Positions 8,614-17,710 of a stretch of DNA of 36,575 nucleotides are shown one piece after another. The position numbers and the translations under genes are program-made. Each line of letters opens with the position of its first letter. Positions within the stretch are counted from its first letter, which is position 1. Source of the DNA: Nitrospira sp. (GTDB taxonomy: Bacteria; Nitrospirota; Nitrospiria; Nitrospirales; UBA8639); assembly GCA_020430245.1 (NCBI GenBank), contig JAGQKG010000009.1:1-36575 (forward strand). The letters are read 5' to 3'. A model generated the notes under the pieces. That model did not search any database. It had not been told where the DNA came from and saw only the letters and a program-made list of their open reading frames with translations.

Positions 8614-9411
8614 ATGTATGAAGGCTTGCCCAATAATCAACTGACTCAATTGTTGCAAACAGCCGTCGAGGCGGCCCACGTGGCGGCTGTTCCGATTCGA
8701 GCCTATTTTGAAAAGCAGGATCTTCGAATCATGGAAAAAAACGATGGTTCACCGGTGACTCAAGCCGATCAAGAAGGGGAAGTGCTCATCCGCACTCATC
8801 TGCTTGCCAACGCTGCAATCGGGCCTCTTGATATTCTTGGCGAAGAAGAAGGGTTACAGGGAACGGGGACAAGGTGGCAATGGGTTGTGGATCCTATCGA
8901 TGGAACACGATCCTTTATTCATGGGATTCCATTATTTGGGACCATTATTGCCCTGGTTGACACTCGGGAAAAATTTCCTGTCCTAGGAGTGATTCATCTT
9001 CCCATGCTCGGACTTACTTATGCTGCGGCCAGGGGACAAGGGGCCACTCGACAGGGAAAAGCCTTGCATCTTCCGGAAGATCTGCCCATTGAACGGGCGA
9101 TTATCGGGGTGGGCGATTTTGCTCAGTTCTCCAGTGTTAAGCGGGAGGCGGATTACCATCAACTGTTAAGCATGTCCGGATATGTGCGAGGGTATACTGA
9201 TTGTTTTGGTCATGGGCTGGTAATCAGTGGAGCCATTGGCGCAATGGTGGACCCAGCTTTGAACCCGTGGGATATTCTGGCTACTCAGGTGTTAATTGAG
9301 GAGGCCGGAGGTGCGGCAATCCTTCGTCCTTCGAAGGCAGTCGGAAAGGTTGATGCCATATTTGGGAACCGCTTCCTCGTTCAACATCTTGTGCGGGAAC
9401 TCTCCTTTTAA
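8614..9411 (+). CDS. Inositol monophosphatase family phosphatase (histidinol-phosphatase-like)
   Basis: Mg-dependent phosphomonoesterase of the IMPase fold, 265 residues. Metal-ligand motifs are all present: GEEEG at 76-80, DPIDGT at 93-98, and the late NPWD at 217-220. The family includes inositol-1-phosphatase, fructose-1,6-bisphosphatase, PAP phosphatase and HisN-type histidinol-phosphatase. The sequence style (short, with F-I-H-G-I-P-L-F after DPIDGTR) resembles the HisN group, but the substrate cannot be settled from sequence. AGGAG at 8601-8605 serves ATG 8614; the preceding codon is TTG (8611), an alternative start. Confidence 0.85.
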   Translation: MYEGLPNNQLTQLLQTAVEAAHVAAVPIRAYFEKQDLRIMEKNDGSPVTQADQEGEVLIRTHLLANAAIGPLDILGEEEGLQGTGTRWQWVVDPIDGTRSFIHGIPLFGTIIALVDTREKFPVLGVIHLPMLGLTYAAARGQGATRQGKALHLPEDLPIERAIIGVGDFAQFSSVKREADYHQLLSMSGYVRGYTDCFGHGLVISGAIGAMVDPALNPWDILATQVLIEEAGGAAILRPSKAVGKVDAIFGNRFLVQHLVRELSF

Positions 9412-9668
9412 AATTAGCGGGGTTTTACCGGCAGATGTTTTCCTTCGTGGAGTATCCCTGAGGTGCTGTATCGGGCGTCTATTAAAAGAATGCCTCCAGT
9501 GTTTCGAACCCTCTCCATGTAATCGGCTGAGATTTACCCGTTTGTAACATTCCCATAATGGGTAGGAAATGTTTGTCAGATACCATTTCCGTTAGACTGG
9601 ATACCAATACGTGTAAAATTTCATGGGTGATTCGGATTTTCATAGGGGAATGAGCAGATTATCCGAGA

Positions 9669-9995
9669 GTGTCACGTGATCGTATGAGGGATCTTGTCCT
9701 TGATCCACAAACTTTTCGAGTCGTCTTTCGAGCGCAAGCGGTCTTTCTCACACGCCTTGAATTTCGGTTGTTGGAACAATTGCTTGAGTGCGAGGGGAGA
9801 TTACTGTATCGCCAGGATCTCTTGAATCGCGTCTGGGGACCGCAGGTATCTGTCGAAGTTCGGACGGTAGATTCTCATATCGTCCGACTCCGGCGGAAAC
9901 TGCAGCGGTTGGGTGATCAAAGCCCCACTATTGAAACCGTCTGGGGTGTGGGGTATCGTATTCATAGCGTTAATGATAGTTCTGCCTCCTCCTGA
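9669..9995 (+). CDS. Orphan OmpR/PhoB-type winged-helix DNA-binding protein
   Basis: 108 residues consisting only of the C-terminal effector domain of an OmpR/PhoB-type response regulator: LTRLEFRLLEQLL, then the recognition-helix region RTVDSHIVRLRRKL, then the wing ETVWGVGYRI. No receiver domain precedes it, and I found no receiver remnant in the roughly 260 bases upstream, so it is either a true stand-alone regulator or a long-truncated one. The ribosome site is poor; the start may be GTG 9669 or ATG 9684. It ends 99 bases before the ppx gene on the same strand, which makes that gene an obvious candidate target or operon partner. Confidence 0.8.
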   Translation: MSRDRMRDLVLDPQTFRVVFRAQAVFLTRLEFRLLEQLLECEGRLLYRQDLLNRVWGPQVSVEVRTVDSHIVRLRRKLQRLGDQSPTIETVWGVGYRIHSVNDSSASS

Positions 9996-10094
9996 AGATT
10001 TTCTCCCTGCAAAATCGGATGCTTGTATTGACCACGGAATCTTTGTGGGCATGAACTGGTAGAGCCGGATCTATTTTTGAAGGAGTGAAGCCCT

Positions 10095-11642
10095 ATGAAA
10101 CGGCTTGCGGTTATTGATATTGGAACCAATTCCATTCACATGGTGTTAGCCGAAATTGGTAAAGGATTCTCCTACAAGATTGTCGATCGAATTAAGGAGA
10201 TGGCCAGGTTGGGTGATGGAACCTTTACGTCTCAGCGGCTGTCTTCAGAGGCCATGGACCGTGGGTTGACCGTCCTAAAACGGTTTTCCATTCTGGCGAA
10301 GAATAAGGGATTTGATCCCATTGTGCCGATTGCCACCAGTGCGGTCCGGGAGGCAACAAATGGAGGGGATTTCTTAAAGCTCGTTCGTAAAGAGCTTGGG
10401 CTTAGAGTGCGGGTTATCACCGGGGAAGAAGAAGCGCGACTGATTTATTTAGGTGTAAGGAATAGTATGGATCTCTCCCGATTCCCCGCCATGATTGTAG
10501 ATATTGGCGGTGGATCCGTGGAATTGATGGCTTGTACGCAAAAGCGATTGCAGTTTGTGCGTAGTCTAAAGTTGGGTGCAATTCGGTTGAAGGATCAATT
10601 TCTCAAGACAGATACTCCTGATAATAAAATGATCCAACGTCTGGAAAATCTGGTCAGCCAAACCTTGAAGAAAGCCTTATCATCGAAGAAATGCGATCCC
10701 CAATTTAATCAACTTGTGGCCACATCGGGGATGGCGGGGAACCTTACGGAAATTATTTATTTGGCCCGGACCGGGCGGCCCCTCTCACAAATCGACATGG
10801 CCACGATCGAGTTAGATGAAGTCAGAGAGGTTGAAAGGCTATTGCGAATAAAAGATACGCAGGCGCGATTGAAGATCCCCGGCCTGGATCCCAGGCGGGT
10901 GGATACGTTGTATTCCGGTGTGTTGGTGTTGCGTATTCTTATGGAACGTATCGGGGTCAAACAGGCGCGCATCAGTGATAAAGCGATTCGGGAAGGGGTT
11001 ATTTACGATTTCATCCAGCAGCACCAGGAAGGGTTGCGGGCGGAACAGGAAATTCCCCATGTTCGTCGCCGCCAAGTCTTATTGTTAGCCAGGCGCTATC
11101 AATATTCCAAAACCCATTCGCACCATGTCGCGAAGTTGGCTTTAAGTTTGTTCGACCAGACCCAGTCCATGCATCATCTTGGAGAGAGGGAGCGGGAGTG
11201 GTTGGAATATGGGGCCTTACTTCATGACATCGGACATCAGATCTGTGAAAGTAAACATCATAAGCATACATACTATTTGATGACTCATGCGGACCTTCCG
11301 GGATTTTCGTCTGAAGAAGTGGTGGTAATGGCCAATGTGGCGCGGTACCATCGACGGGGTCAGCCCAAGATCAAGCATCAGGGATTTCGACTGTTGGATC
11401 GCGAACAGAGAAAGGTTGTGTCCTGTTTAAGCGCGATGCTTCGCATTGCCGATGGACTGGATCGCAGTCACTTTTCTGTGGTCAGGAAAATATCCATTGA
11501 ACTCGGGACGCCTCTTCGCCTCCATGTATTTTTTCGCTATGACCCGGAATTGGAATTGTGGACAACAGAACGAAGAAAAAAATTGTTTGAGAAAACTTTT
11601 CATTGCCCTGTTGAATTGGTGGGACACACGGTTAAGTCTTAA
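10095..11642 (+). CDS. ppx: Ppx/GppA exopolyphosphatase with C-terminal HD domain
   Basis: Removes terminal phosphate from polyphosphate and/or hydrolyses pppGpp. The N-terminal ASKHA phosphatase has VIDIGTNSIHMVLAEI (phosphate-1 loop), GEEEARLIYLG, and VDIGGGSVELM (phosphate-2 loop). The C-terminal part is an HD-type domain, with HSHHVAKLALSLF, ALLHDIGHQI and HHKHTYYLM in order. At 515 residues it matches the long two-domain Ppx class. GAAGGAG lies about nine bases before the ATG. The reaction partner of Ppk1 encoded 3.5 kb away on the other strand. Exopolyphosphatase versus pppGpp phosphatase activity cannot be separated from sequence. Confidence 0.93.
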   Translation: MKRLAVIDIGTNSIHMVLAEIGKGFSYKIVDRIKEMARLGDGTFTSQRLSSEAMDRGLTVLKRFSILAKNKGFDPIVPIATSAVREATNGGDFLKLVRKELGLRVRVITGEEEARLIYLGVRNSMDLSRFPAMIVDIGGGSVELMACTQKRLQFVRSLKLGAIRLKDQFLKTDTPDNKMIQRLENLVSQTLKKALSSKKCDPQFNQLVATSGMAGNLTEIIYLARTGRPLSQIDMATIELDEVREVERLLRIKDTQARLKIPGLDPRRVDTLYSGVLVLRILMERIGVKQARISDKAIREGVIYDFIQQHQEGLRAEQEIPHVRRRQVLLLARRYQYSKTHSHHVAKLALSLFDQTQSMHHLGEREREWLEYGALLHDIGHQICESKHHKHTYYLMTHADLPGFSSEEVVVMANVARYHRRGQPKIKHQGFRLLDREQRKVVSCLSAMLRIADGLDRSHFSVVRKISIELGTPLRLHVFFRYDPELELWTTERRKKLFEKTFHCPVELVGHTVKS

Positions 11643-11966
11643 TTGGTTGCTTGATGGCTTCTCGTTGTGTTTGGTTTTCTTAAGAAGAAACTCCTTTTTT
11701 CAGGAATCCCATAGACGATTCTTTTCCAGGCCTTTCTCGGGTTCCTCGGTGCGCTCCCCTCTTGCTCTCTCCTTGAACTGACCATTTTTTCACATTAAGA
11801 CAGATACCTTTTGTTTCGAGATAATTTGTGGTTGGGATGAAATTTATCCTATCCCTCCTATTGGGAATGGTACCTTTTGTGTTGTTCTCCTTACTCTAGC
11901 GGTTTCAAGGATTGTCTCTGGTTTCCTTTTACACAATTGGTGGCATTCTAACCACAAGGAGGAGTT
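11643..11966. other. Intergenic region between ppx and the bactofilin gene
   Basis: No gene is seen; composition is T-rich on the plus strand. It probably holds the end of the ppx transcript and a promoter for the bactofilin gene, but neither can be pinned down. Confidence 0.5.
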
Positions 11967-12359
11967 ATGGCAGAGTCCTTTCAAACAGGCGCATCGCGAG
12001 TGTCAACGGTTGGCCTTGAAGAGGAAGGGTATCAAATGTATTTAGGTCAGAAATGCCGATTGAGCGGTGTGTTGAAAGTCCAGGGAATGGCGCGGATCGA
12101 TGGATTTGTCGAGGGAGAGATATTGGGAAGCGATCTGATTCAAGTGGGAAAAGATGGAAAGCTTGAAGCCACAGTTAAGGCTAAAGACATTGTCGCCCAG
12201 GGTCCTCTTCGAGGCGATTTTGTGGCTTTACAGAAAATACAGTTGCTGGCACCAGCGACATTGGAAGGGAAAATCGATGCACCGGTTTTTCTGCTGGAAG
12301 AAGGCGTCTTCGTCAATGGACTATTGAAGATGGGAATGGTGCCTCCTGCGGCCTCATAA
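11967..12359 (+). CDS. Bactofilin
   Basis: Small cytoskeletal polymer-forming protein (bactofilin, formerly DUF583/CcmA), 130 residues. The core is a run of short beta-helix turns with regularly spaced glycines and valines: CRLSGVLKVQGMARIDGFVEG, then KLEATVKAKDIVAQGPLRGDF, then ATLEGKIDAPVFLLEEGVFVNG. Short disordered tails flank the core, as in the family. AAGGAGGAG directly precedes the ATG. Bactofilins position cell-wall or surface machinery; what it scaffolds here is unknown. It lies between ppx and sixA. Confidence 0.88.
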   Translation: MAESFQTGASRVSTVGLEEEGYQMYLGQKCRLSGVLKVQGMARIDGFVEGEILGSDLIQVGKDGKLEATVKAKDIVAQGPLRGDFVALQKIQLLAPATLEGKIDAPVFLLEEGVFVNGLLKMGMVPPAAS

Positions 12360-12430
12360 GCCAATCGAAAGCGTATTGTCCTATTGTTCACAAGATAGAC
12401 GTGGTGAATGTTGTGCCGTGCAAAAGGCCC

Positions 12431-12928
12431 TTAGCGCAGTGTTCTGAGCTGCGCAGGGGCCATCCACCATTCTAATTGACCCCGCCCGACTCCTACGATT
12501 TCATTAAAAGAAATCAGGCAGCCTCCAGCTTTTTTGAGTGCAAGGCCTGCGCAGTTCTTCCCAAAAATCATCAATGCCGCCGTTTGTCCAAGATGAGGCT
12601 CATGTCCGACGCACATGACGAAGGCATCGCTTGGGAGCTGTTGTAAAATAGGGAATAGTAGTTTAGGGGATTGGTCATATACCAGTTCGGGGCAAAGCTG
12701 AATCGATGCTTTGATCTGTAGAGCCCTTTCGGTGATCTCCGCGGTTTGTTGGGCACGGATTAACGGACTGCACAAGAGGTGTGTGGGCTTCATTCCCAAT
12801 CGTTTGAGCCCTGCAGCGACCTGTTCAGTTTTGGTGATGCCTTCTTTGGTCAGAGGACGCTCCCGTTCAGAACGGCCCCATTCCTCCGGGTTAACAGCAA
12901 TGCCATGGCGCAATAAAAGACAATTCAT
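12431..12928 (-). CDS. sixA: SixA-type phosphohistidine phosphatase
   Basis: Histidine phosphatase superfamily, SixA branch, which removes phosphate from histidines of signalling proteins. The 165 residues carry the catalytic LLLRHGIAV near the N-terminus, LTKEG and CSPLIRAQQTAE in the middle, and the second catalytic histidine in VGHEPHLG. The start is ATG 12928, with AAGGAG a few bases upstream; in-frame starts further up (12979) lack a ribosome site. The gene converges with bactofilin. SixA genes often occur near CHAD, Ppx and Ppk genes, as here. The target phosphoprotein is unknown. Confidence 0.9.
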   Translation of the reverse strand: MNCLLLRHGIAVNPEEWGRSERERPLTKEGITKTEQVAAGLKRLGMKPTHLLCSPLIRAQQTAEITERALQIKASIQLCPELVYDQSPKLLFPILQQLPSDAFVMCVGHEPHLGQTAALMIFGKNCAGLALKKAGGCLISFNEIVGVGRGQLEWWMAPAQLRTLR

Positions 12929-14119
12929 AACAATATCTCCTTGTGTTGACCGACGAAACGTCATCATACCGATGATCATACTTTAAAAAAAGTGTCTCTA
13001 CAGATTCTTGGAAAGGTTTAAATTCCTGAAGGGAACCAAAGATCTTGTGTCATCCAATGAGCAATATCCAGAGGATGGACAATGGCAGCCGATAAGAGGA
13101 GGCCAGAACCAAAAAGTAAGCGGAGCAAAATCACACTGATTATTAACAATGCCGAGCCTATAACTAAATTTATCACAGCTTCAAGAAGGAACGTATTGAT
13201 GGTCGATACCGCGCCGAATAGCTCTTTTTTCGATGAAAAGTGAAATTCAGCATACGGTAACAAAGAAGAAGCAGCTGATCAGAAAGGGTAAGCAGGTGGT
13301 CCTTAGGTAGGCAAAACAGCGTTCTTTGCCTGGCTGAGTTTTTCGCCAGGGTTTGGTTGCCATAAATCATCATAGTTGAAGGCTATGTTTAATAAACCAG
13401 TCCGGATTTCTTCTGGTTCAAATCTCTCAATCCTGTGTTGCTCCATGAAGCAGCCATAAGCTTTCTCCCATGAGCTGACTAGAGCACCAATGCTCGTTAG
13501 CTATGTCCCTTGGCCGGACGTGGTGTGCTCTGGAGAAACCCCAGAATCATACTGAAACATTTTTCCTTTTCTCCGCAGATCAAGCCCTACTTTTTCCCCT
13601 CCATTTTTGTTAGCAACCAGACTTTATCCGGAATTCAATTCTAACATCGCCAACCTTACGACAAGCTGAAGTCGCAGTTCAGTCTCGCTTCAGGATCTAC
13701 AAAGTACAATGTTTAAAGATGTATCGGAATCCTTCCCCACTGATGCGTCATAAGCAAACATCATAATCGTCGCAGAAGAGCCTTTTAAAAAATCGGAACT
13801 CGTTTTAATGGTATCCCGGCCGTTGCCCCACCAAGTTGAATCCAGGGCAGGAGGAGATTTTCAAGGCGATCTAATGTCTCCGCGACGGAAGGTTGAAATC
13901 AATGGCCATTGTTTGCCGATCCTTGCAAATGCAAGGAGAAGGTTCGATTTGCTGTGAATCATACCCGAATAAAATTAATGAGAGTGAGAACGTAGCTTAA
14001 ACGGTGGTTTTGCGGGAGCCATCAGCATGCTGGTGCCCGTCGATTTTGAACACCAATACAAACAGAGTAAAGCGTGAGCTAACCGGATTACCGGAAGGTC
14101 TTATCCTGGACAGGAAGAC
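12929..14119. other. Long region with little coding signal
   Basis: About 1.2 kb without a confident gene. It contains a doubtful minus-strand membrane ORF (13018-13263), a small perfect hairpin CCTTGC-AAAT-GCAAGG (13921-13936) and a 10-base palindrome CAGCATGCTG (14023-14032) ahead of the porin gene. No insertion-sequence or tRNA signature was recognised. Confidence 0.45.
13018..13263 (-). CDS. Possible small membrane protein
   Basis: Not recognised. Up to 81 residues with a long hydrophobic stretch (about residues 28-62, rich in L/I/V) that could be one or two membrane segments. The only upstream start is a TTG (13263) without a ribosome site, and another frame overlaps its 5' end, so it may be a degraded gene or chance ORF. 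Confidence 0.22.
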   Translation of the reverse strand: MLPYAEFHFSSKKELFGAVSTINTFLLEAVINLVIGSALLIISVILLRLLFGSGLLLSAAIVHPLDIAHWMTQDLWFPSGI

Positions 14120-15541
14120 ATGCGAACGGTTCATTGGCTGGTCATCACAGGGCTCTTCGTGGTGGTGGTGGGAGGAACAGGCGGACTTGTCGCGGCGGAG
14201 CCTGTATGTCTGAGCGAACCGAAGGAAGATCTTCAATGCATGCCCGGTCCCAAAACCCTGGAGGAGCGTTTGGAGGAATTGGAGAAGAAGTTACAGTCTC
14301 AGGACCGTCTTCAAGAATTGAGTGAAGAGCGTGAAGCGCAACGTGCGAAAGAAGCCCCGGTGATGGGAGGGGATCAAGATGGCTTTTTCTTGCGTTCGGC
14401 AAACCGTGCATTTGAACTGCGATTTGGGGGGTATGCACAAGTGGATGGCCGGTTCTATTTTGGTGACACAACACAATCAAACGTTACGAATACCTTTGAG
14501 GTCAGGCGTTTTCGTCCCATTTTCCAAGGGACTCTGTACCGTTACATCAGTTTCAAACTTATGCCGGATTTTGGCCAGGGGCAAGTCAGGCTGTACGATG
14601 GGTATGTCGGCTTCGATTACTGGACCGTACTCCGGCTGCGTGCGGGGAAATTCAAACCGCCTGTGGGTTTGGAAATGCTTCAGTCTAGTTCTGACACGAT
14701 GTTTGTCGAGCGCGGTCTGCCCTTGAATCTCATTCCGAACCGGGATATTGGGGTGCAACTCCATGGGGATCTGTTTGAAAAACACCTGGGCTATCAGGTC
14801 GGTGTCTTCAATGGTGTGCGGGATGACACATCCAGCACAGGCGGTTCGATCACGGGTTTCGACTCGAACAGCGAGAAGGACTACATGGTACGGTTGTTTG
14901 CCCAGCCCTTCCTAGCGACCGACTGGGAATGGTTGCGAGGGCTGCAAGCGGGAATGAGCGGTACCTCGGGCCGGGATAACTTTACTCCATCAAATTTTCA
15001 AACTCCTGCCACAGGAATTGATGGCATCACCTTTTTTCGATATCGCGGTGGAGTGAAGACCTCTGGGCATCGCTATCGGCTATCACCGCAAGCGTATTAT
15101 GCATGGGGACCTTTGGGCGTACTGGGGGAGTATGTTTGGAATATACAAGATCTTCAAACCTCCGGGAATGTCGAAAAGCGCTTGACCAATCGGGCGTGGC
15201 AGGTGGCAGTGTCCTATGTGCTGACCGGTGAGAATGCGTCTTTTACCGGGGTGAAGCCCCGGCGACCGTTCAATCTGGAGCAAGGTGCCTGGGGAGCCGT
15301 GGAACTTGCAGCCCGATACCAGGAATTATTAGTGGACCGGGACGCCTTCCCGGTATTTGCCGATTCTTCAAACAGTGCAAGAAAAGCCAGAGTCTGGACG
15401 GTGGGGATCAATTGGCACCTGGCCCACCGGATCAAAATCCAGTTGAATTTCGAACATGGTATTTTCAATGGTGGAGCCCGGAACAATACAAACTTTGAGC
15501 AGGAAAACGCTCTGTTAACCCGAATCCAGGTGGGCTGGTAG
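14120..15541 (+). CDS. Phosphate-selective porin O/P family outer membrane protein
   Basis: 473 residues. A signal peptide (cleavage near A25-A26) is followed by a coiled-coil segment (about 46-78, LEERLEELEKKLQ), then a beta-barrel of alternating aromatic strands beginning FELRFGGYAQVDGRFY and ending in a terminal aromatic (QVGW). This is the plan of OprO/OprP-type porins, trimeric outer-membrane channels for phosphate or polyphosphate. The phrase LRAGKFKPPVGLE is a family hallmark. A weak AGGA lies before the ATG. A second family member is encoded at the right edge beside pstS. Family specificity for phosphate is not assured. Confidence 0.88.
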   Translation: MRTVHWLVITGLFVVVVGGTGGLVAAEPVCLSEPKEDLQCMPGPKTLEERLEELEKKLQSQDRLQELSEEREAQRAKEAPVMGGDQDGFFLRSANRAFELRFGGYAQVDGRFYFGDTTQSNVTNTFEVRRFRPIFQGTLYRYISFKLMPDFGQGQVRLYDGYVGFDYWTVLRLRAGKFKPPVGLEMLQSSSDTMFVERGLPLNLIPNRDIGVQLHGDLFEKHLGYQVGVFNGVRDDTSSTGGSITGFDSNSEKDYMVRLFAQPFLATDWEWLRGLQAGMSGTSGRDNFTPSNFQTPATGIDGITFFRYRGGVKTSGHRYRLSPQAYYAWGPLGVLGEYVWNIQDLQTSGNVEKRLTNRAWQVAVSYVLTGENASFTGVKPRRPFNLEQGAWGAVELAARYQELLVDRDAFPVFADSSNSARKARVWTVGINWHLAHRIKIQLNFEHGIFNGGARNNTNFEQENALLTRIQVGW

Positions 15542-16003
15542 CTTTTCGAGGACGATGCTGAGGAAACACACCGCAGACCTTTCTTTATCTTACAGACAAA
15601 CGCCACACAAGGGGATTTCGTTTGACGATCCCGGGAATATTCGAATTTGTTTCGCGTTGAAGGGCTGAGCAAGGGGGAGTATTTTCAACGTGTCCTTCGA
15701 CTCCTTTAAGACAAGCGTTTCTTCCCATCGCTGTCACGCGTAATCCGTCCATCCTTCATTTCTTCCTCGTTATTTTTTCAGTCTATGTTCGATGTAATCT
15801 CAGGCTACAAGACTGCCCTGCCTCCTTTCCATTCCACCATGCAATTGTCTTTTTGGCGGTGCAGCAGAATGTCTTTCACCTTAGTTTAAGGTGTATCTGC
15901 CGTTGTTGGTTTACGGAAGCAAAATATTTTGTCATTTATACTTGACATAATTTAATTTTAAAATTACATTATGCCCGATTTTTGAGAGGAGGGGACACGC
16001 TTC
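15542..16003. other. Intergenic region between two porin genes
   Basis: No gene is seen in these 460 bases. The last 60 bases carry a good sigma-70-like promoter described separately. Confidence 0.5.
15942..15970 (+). promoter_or_regulatory. Sigma-70-like promoter for the alginate-export porin gene
   Basis: A perfect TTGACA (15942-15947) is followed after exactly 17 AT-rich bases by TACATT (15965-15970, four of six matches to TATAAT). This would start transcription near 15977, about 60 bases before the start codon. Confidence 0.6.
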
Positions 16004-16039
16004 TTGATCATTCTGACGCATAAGGAAGGACGTGGCGTA

Positions 16040-17560
16040 ATGAGAAAAGTGGCAAGTAATGTGAAAGCTTGGATAATGACCGGATTAGGAATGGTCATGG
16101 TGATTGCTTTCACGGTGGTGTCGGCAGCGGAGTCAATGCCTTCAAATACCTCTTCCCTGGCCATTGAAAAGGGTTCAGCTTACGGAGAATTTTTTAAACA
16201 GATTAAGGATCGGGCAGAAGCGCAGAACGGAAAAAATTGGAAGGAAACGGCTGATGCTTCGCTCATACAGTCAAAAGAGACTCAATGGAATCGATATCTG
16301 AAGGCGGCGATGGGGCTACCGGATTTCGTTGATTTGGGGATTGAAAACCGCACGCGCTTCGAAAGTGTGGACCATCCCTGGCGATCCACTGCAGCAATTG
16401 GAGGCGGGCGAACGGATTCTCAGTGGCTCCTCCGGTCCAGGGTGCGTTTCGGTTTAGGGAATGGTCCTCTCCGGTTTCTTTTTGAAGGACAGGATTCTCG
16501 CGAATACGGGGCCCAGGTTGGGGGTTTTGTCAATAATACAACAGTCAATGAATGGGATATTTTACAGTTATTCGGATCATTAACCGTGGACAATTTGGCC
16601 GGAAGTGAATTGCGAACCGACCTGCATTTCGGTCGTATGACTCTGGACCTGGGAGGCCGTCGGTACGTTGCCCGCAATGATTTCCGAAATACGACGAACG
16701 CCTTCGATGGATTTCATTGGCAGATTGGAAAAGAGAAGCTTTGGCGATTTCGCACCTTTATCACCGAACCGGTTATCCGGGACGAGGTCAAACTCGACGA
16801 GCAAAATAAAAAATTTTTATTTTGGGGCGCGTATGTGGAAAACCTTCAAATCCCCTGGATGAATATCGATGCCTATTATTATGGATTAAACGATCAACGA
16901 CAAAAAAATAAAAATTTTCATCGTACGTATGGGACGTATGGGATGCGCCTCTACAAGAATCCTAAAATTGGTGAATTCGATTATGAATTGGAAGCGGCCG
17001 TTCAAGTCGGGCATTTAGGGCAGGTCGATCATTTTGCCTATAATCCCAATGCGCAAGTTGGCTATACGTTTAATGTGCCCTGGACTCCTCAGTTTTTGGT
17101 GCAATATTCCTATGCCAGCGGTACCCGCACCCAGGGAGGAAGCCAAAGTGGAACCTTTGATCCTTTGTTCGGAGCCCGACGATGGGATTTTATGGCGACG
17201 GGACTATTCGGACCATTTCTCCGGTCCAATATCAGTTCTCCCGGTTGGAGGTTGGTTGTGAAGCCCGCTAAAGGGGTAAAGATGCAAATTAAACAACGAT
17301 TCTGGTATCTGGCTCAAAGCAGTGCCGTGAATGCGCAGATAGCCTTACAGGATCCCACAGGCGGGTCCGGAAACTATTTAGGACATGATCTGGAATTACG
17401 TGCGACATGGACAGTCAGCCAAAATCTTGAATTTGATGCCGGGTACGATCATTGGTTCAAAGGGTCCTATTTTAGCCGGCTTCCCGCTTCGGCCAATTTG
17501 CCGGCAGGAGGAGAAAAAGATACGGATTATTTCTATATGTCCATGAGAGTCAGACTCTAA
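16040..17560 (+). CDS. Alginate-export-family outer membrane protein
   Basis: 506 residues from ATG 16040, where a clear signal peptide begins (cleavage near A29-A30). The body is beta-barrel-like with the alginate-export family opening: GIENRTRFE, then LRSRVRFGL, then FLFEGQDSREYG, LHFGRMTLDLGGRR and FDGFHWQIG. It ends in a short strand with terminal R-V-R-L. Family members are outer-membrane exit pores for alginate or generic channels; in bacteria without alginate genes the substrate is unknown, and no alginate genes are seen here. AAGGAAGGA precedes the start by about nine bases; an upstream in-frame start at 16004 is less likely. Confidence 0.82.
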   Translation: MRKVASNVKAWIMTGLGMVMVIAFTVVSAAESMPSNTSSLAIEKGSAYGEFFKQIKDRAEAQNGKNWKETADASLIQSKETQWNRYLKAAMGLPDFVDLGIENRTRFESVDHPWRSTAAIGGGRTDSQWLLRSRVRFGLGNGPLRFLFEGQDSREYGAQVGGFVNNTTVNEWDILQLFGSLTVDNLAGSELRTDLHFGRMTLDLGGRRYVARNDFRNTTNAFDGFHWQIGKEKLWRFRTFITEPVIRDEVKLDEQNKKFLFWGAYVENLQIPWMNIDAYYYGLNDQRQKNKNFHRTYGTYGMRLYKNPKIGEFDYELEAAVQVGHLGQVDHFAYNPNAQVGYTFNVPWTPQFLVQYSYASGTRTQGGSQSGTFDPLFGARRWDFMATGLFGPFLRSNISSPGWRLVVKPAKGVKMQIKQRFWYLAQSSAVNAQIALQDPTGGSGNYLGHDLELRATWTVSQNLEFDAGYDHWFKGSYFSRLPASANLPAGGEKDTDYFYMSMRVRL

Positions 17561-17710
17561 AAAATTCTTTGCCTCCGACAAAATGGTAGCCACTTTCCTA
17601 TTGCAATGAAGCTTGATTGATTGAATGAGGGAAGGCCTGGAGACACCCATTCAGAAATAAGAAGGCGAGTGACACCCTTCTGCTGACATCTGACCAAGAA
17701 GGGGGAACGG

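Noticed and set aside
13410..13450. Possible tRNA T-arm (GGTTCAAATC)
   Set aside because: The flanking bases do not form the 5-bp T-stem and no anticodon or acceptor stem is present.
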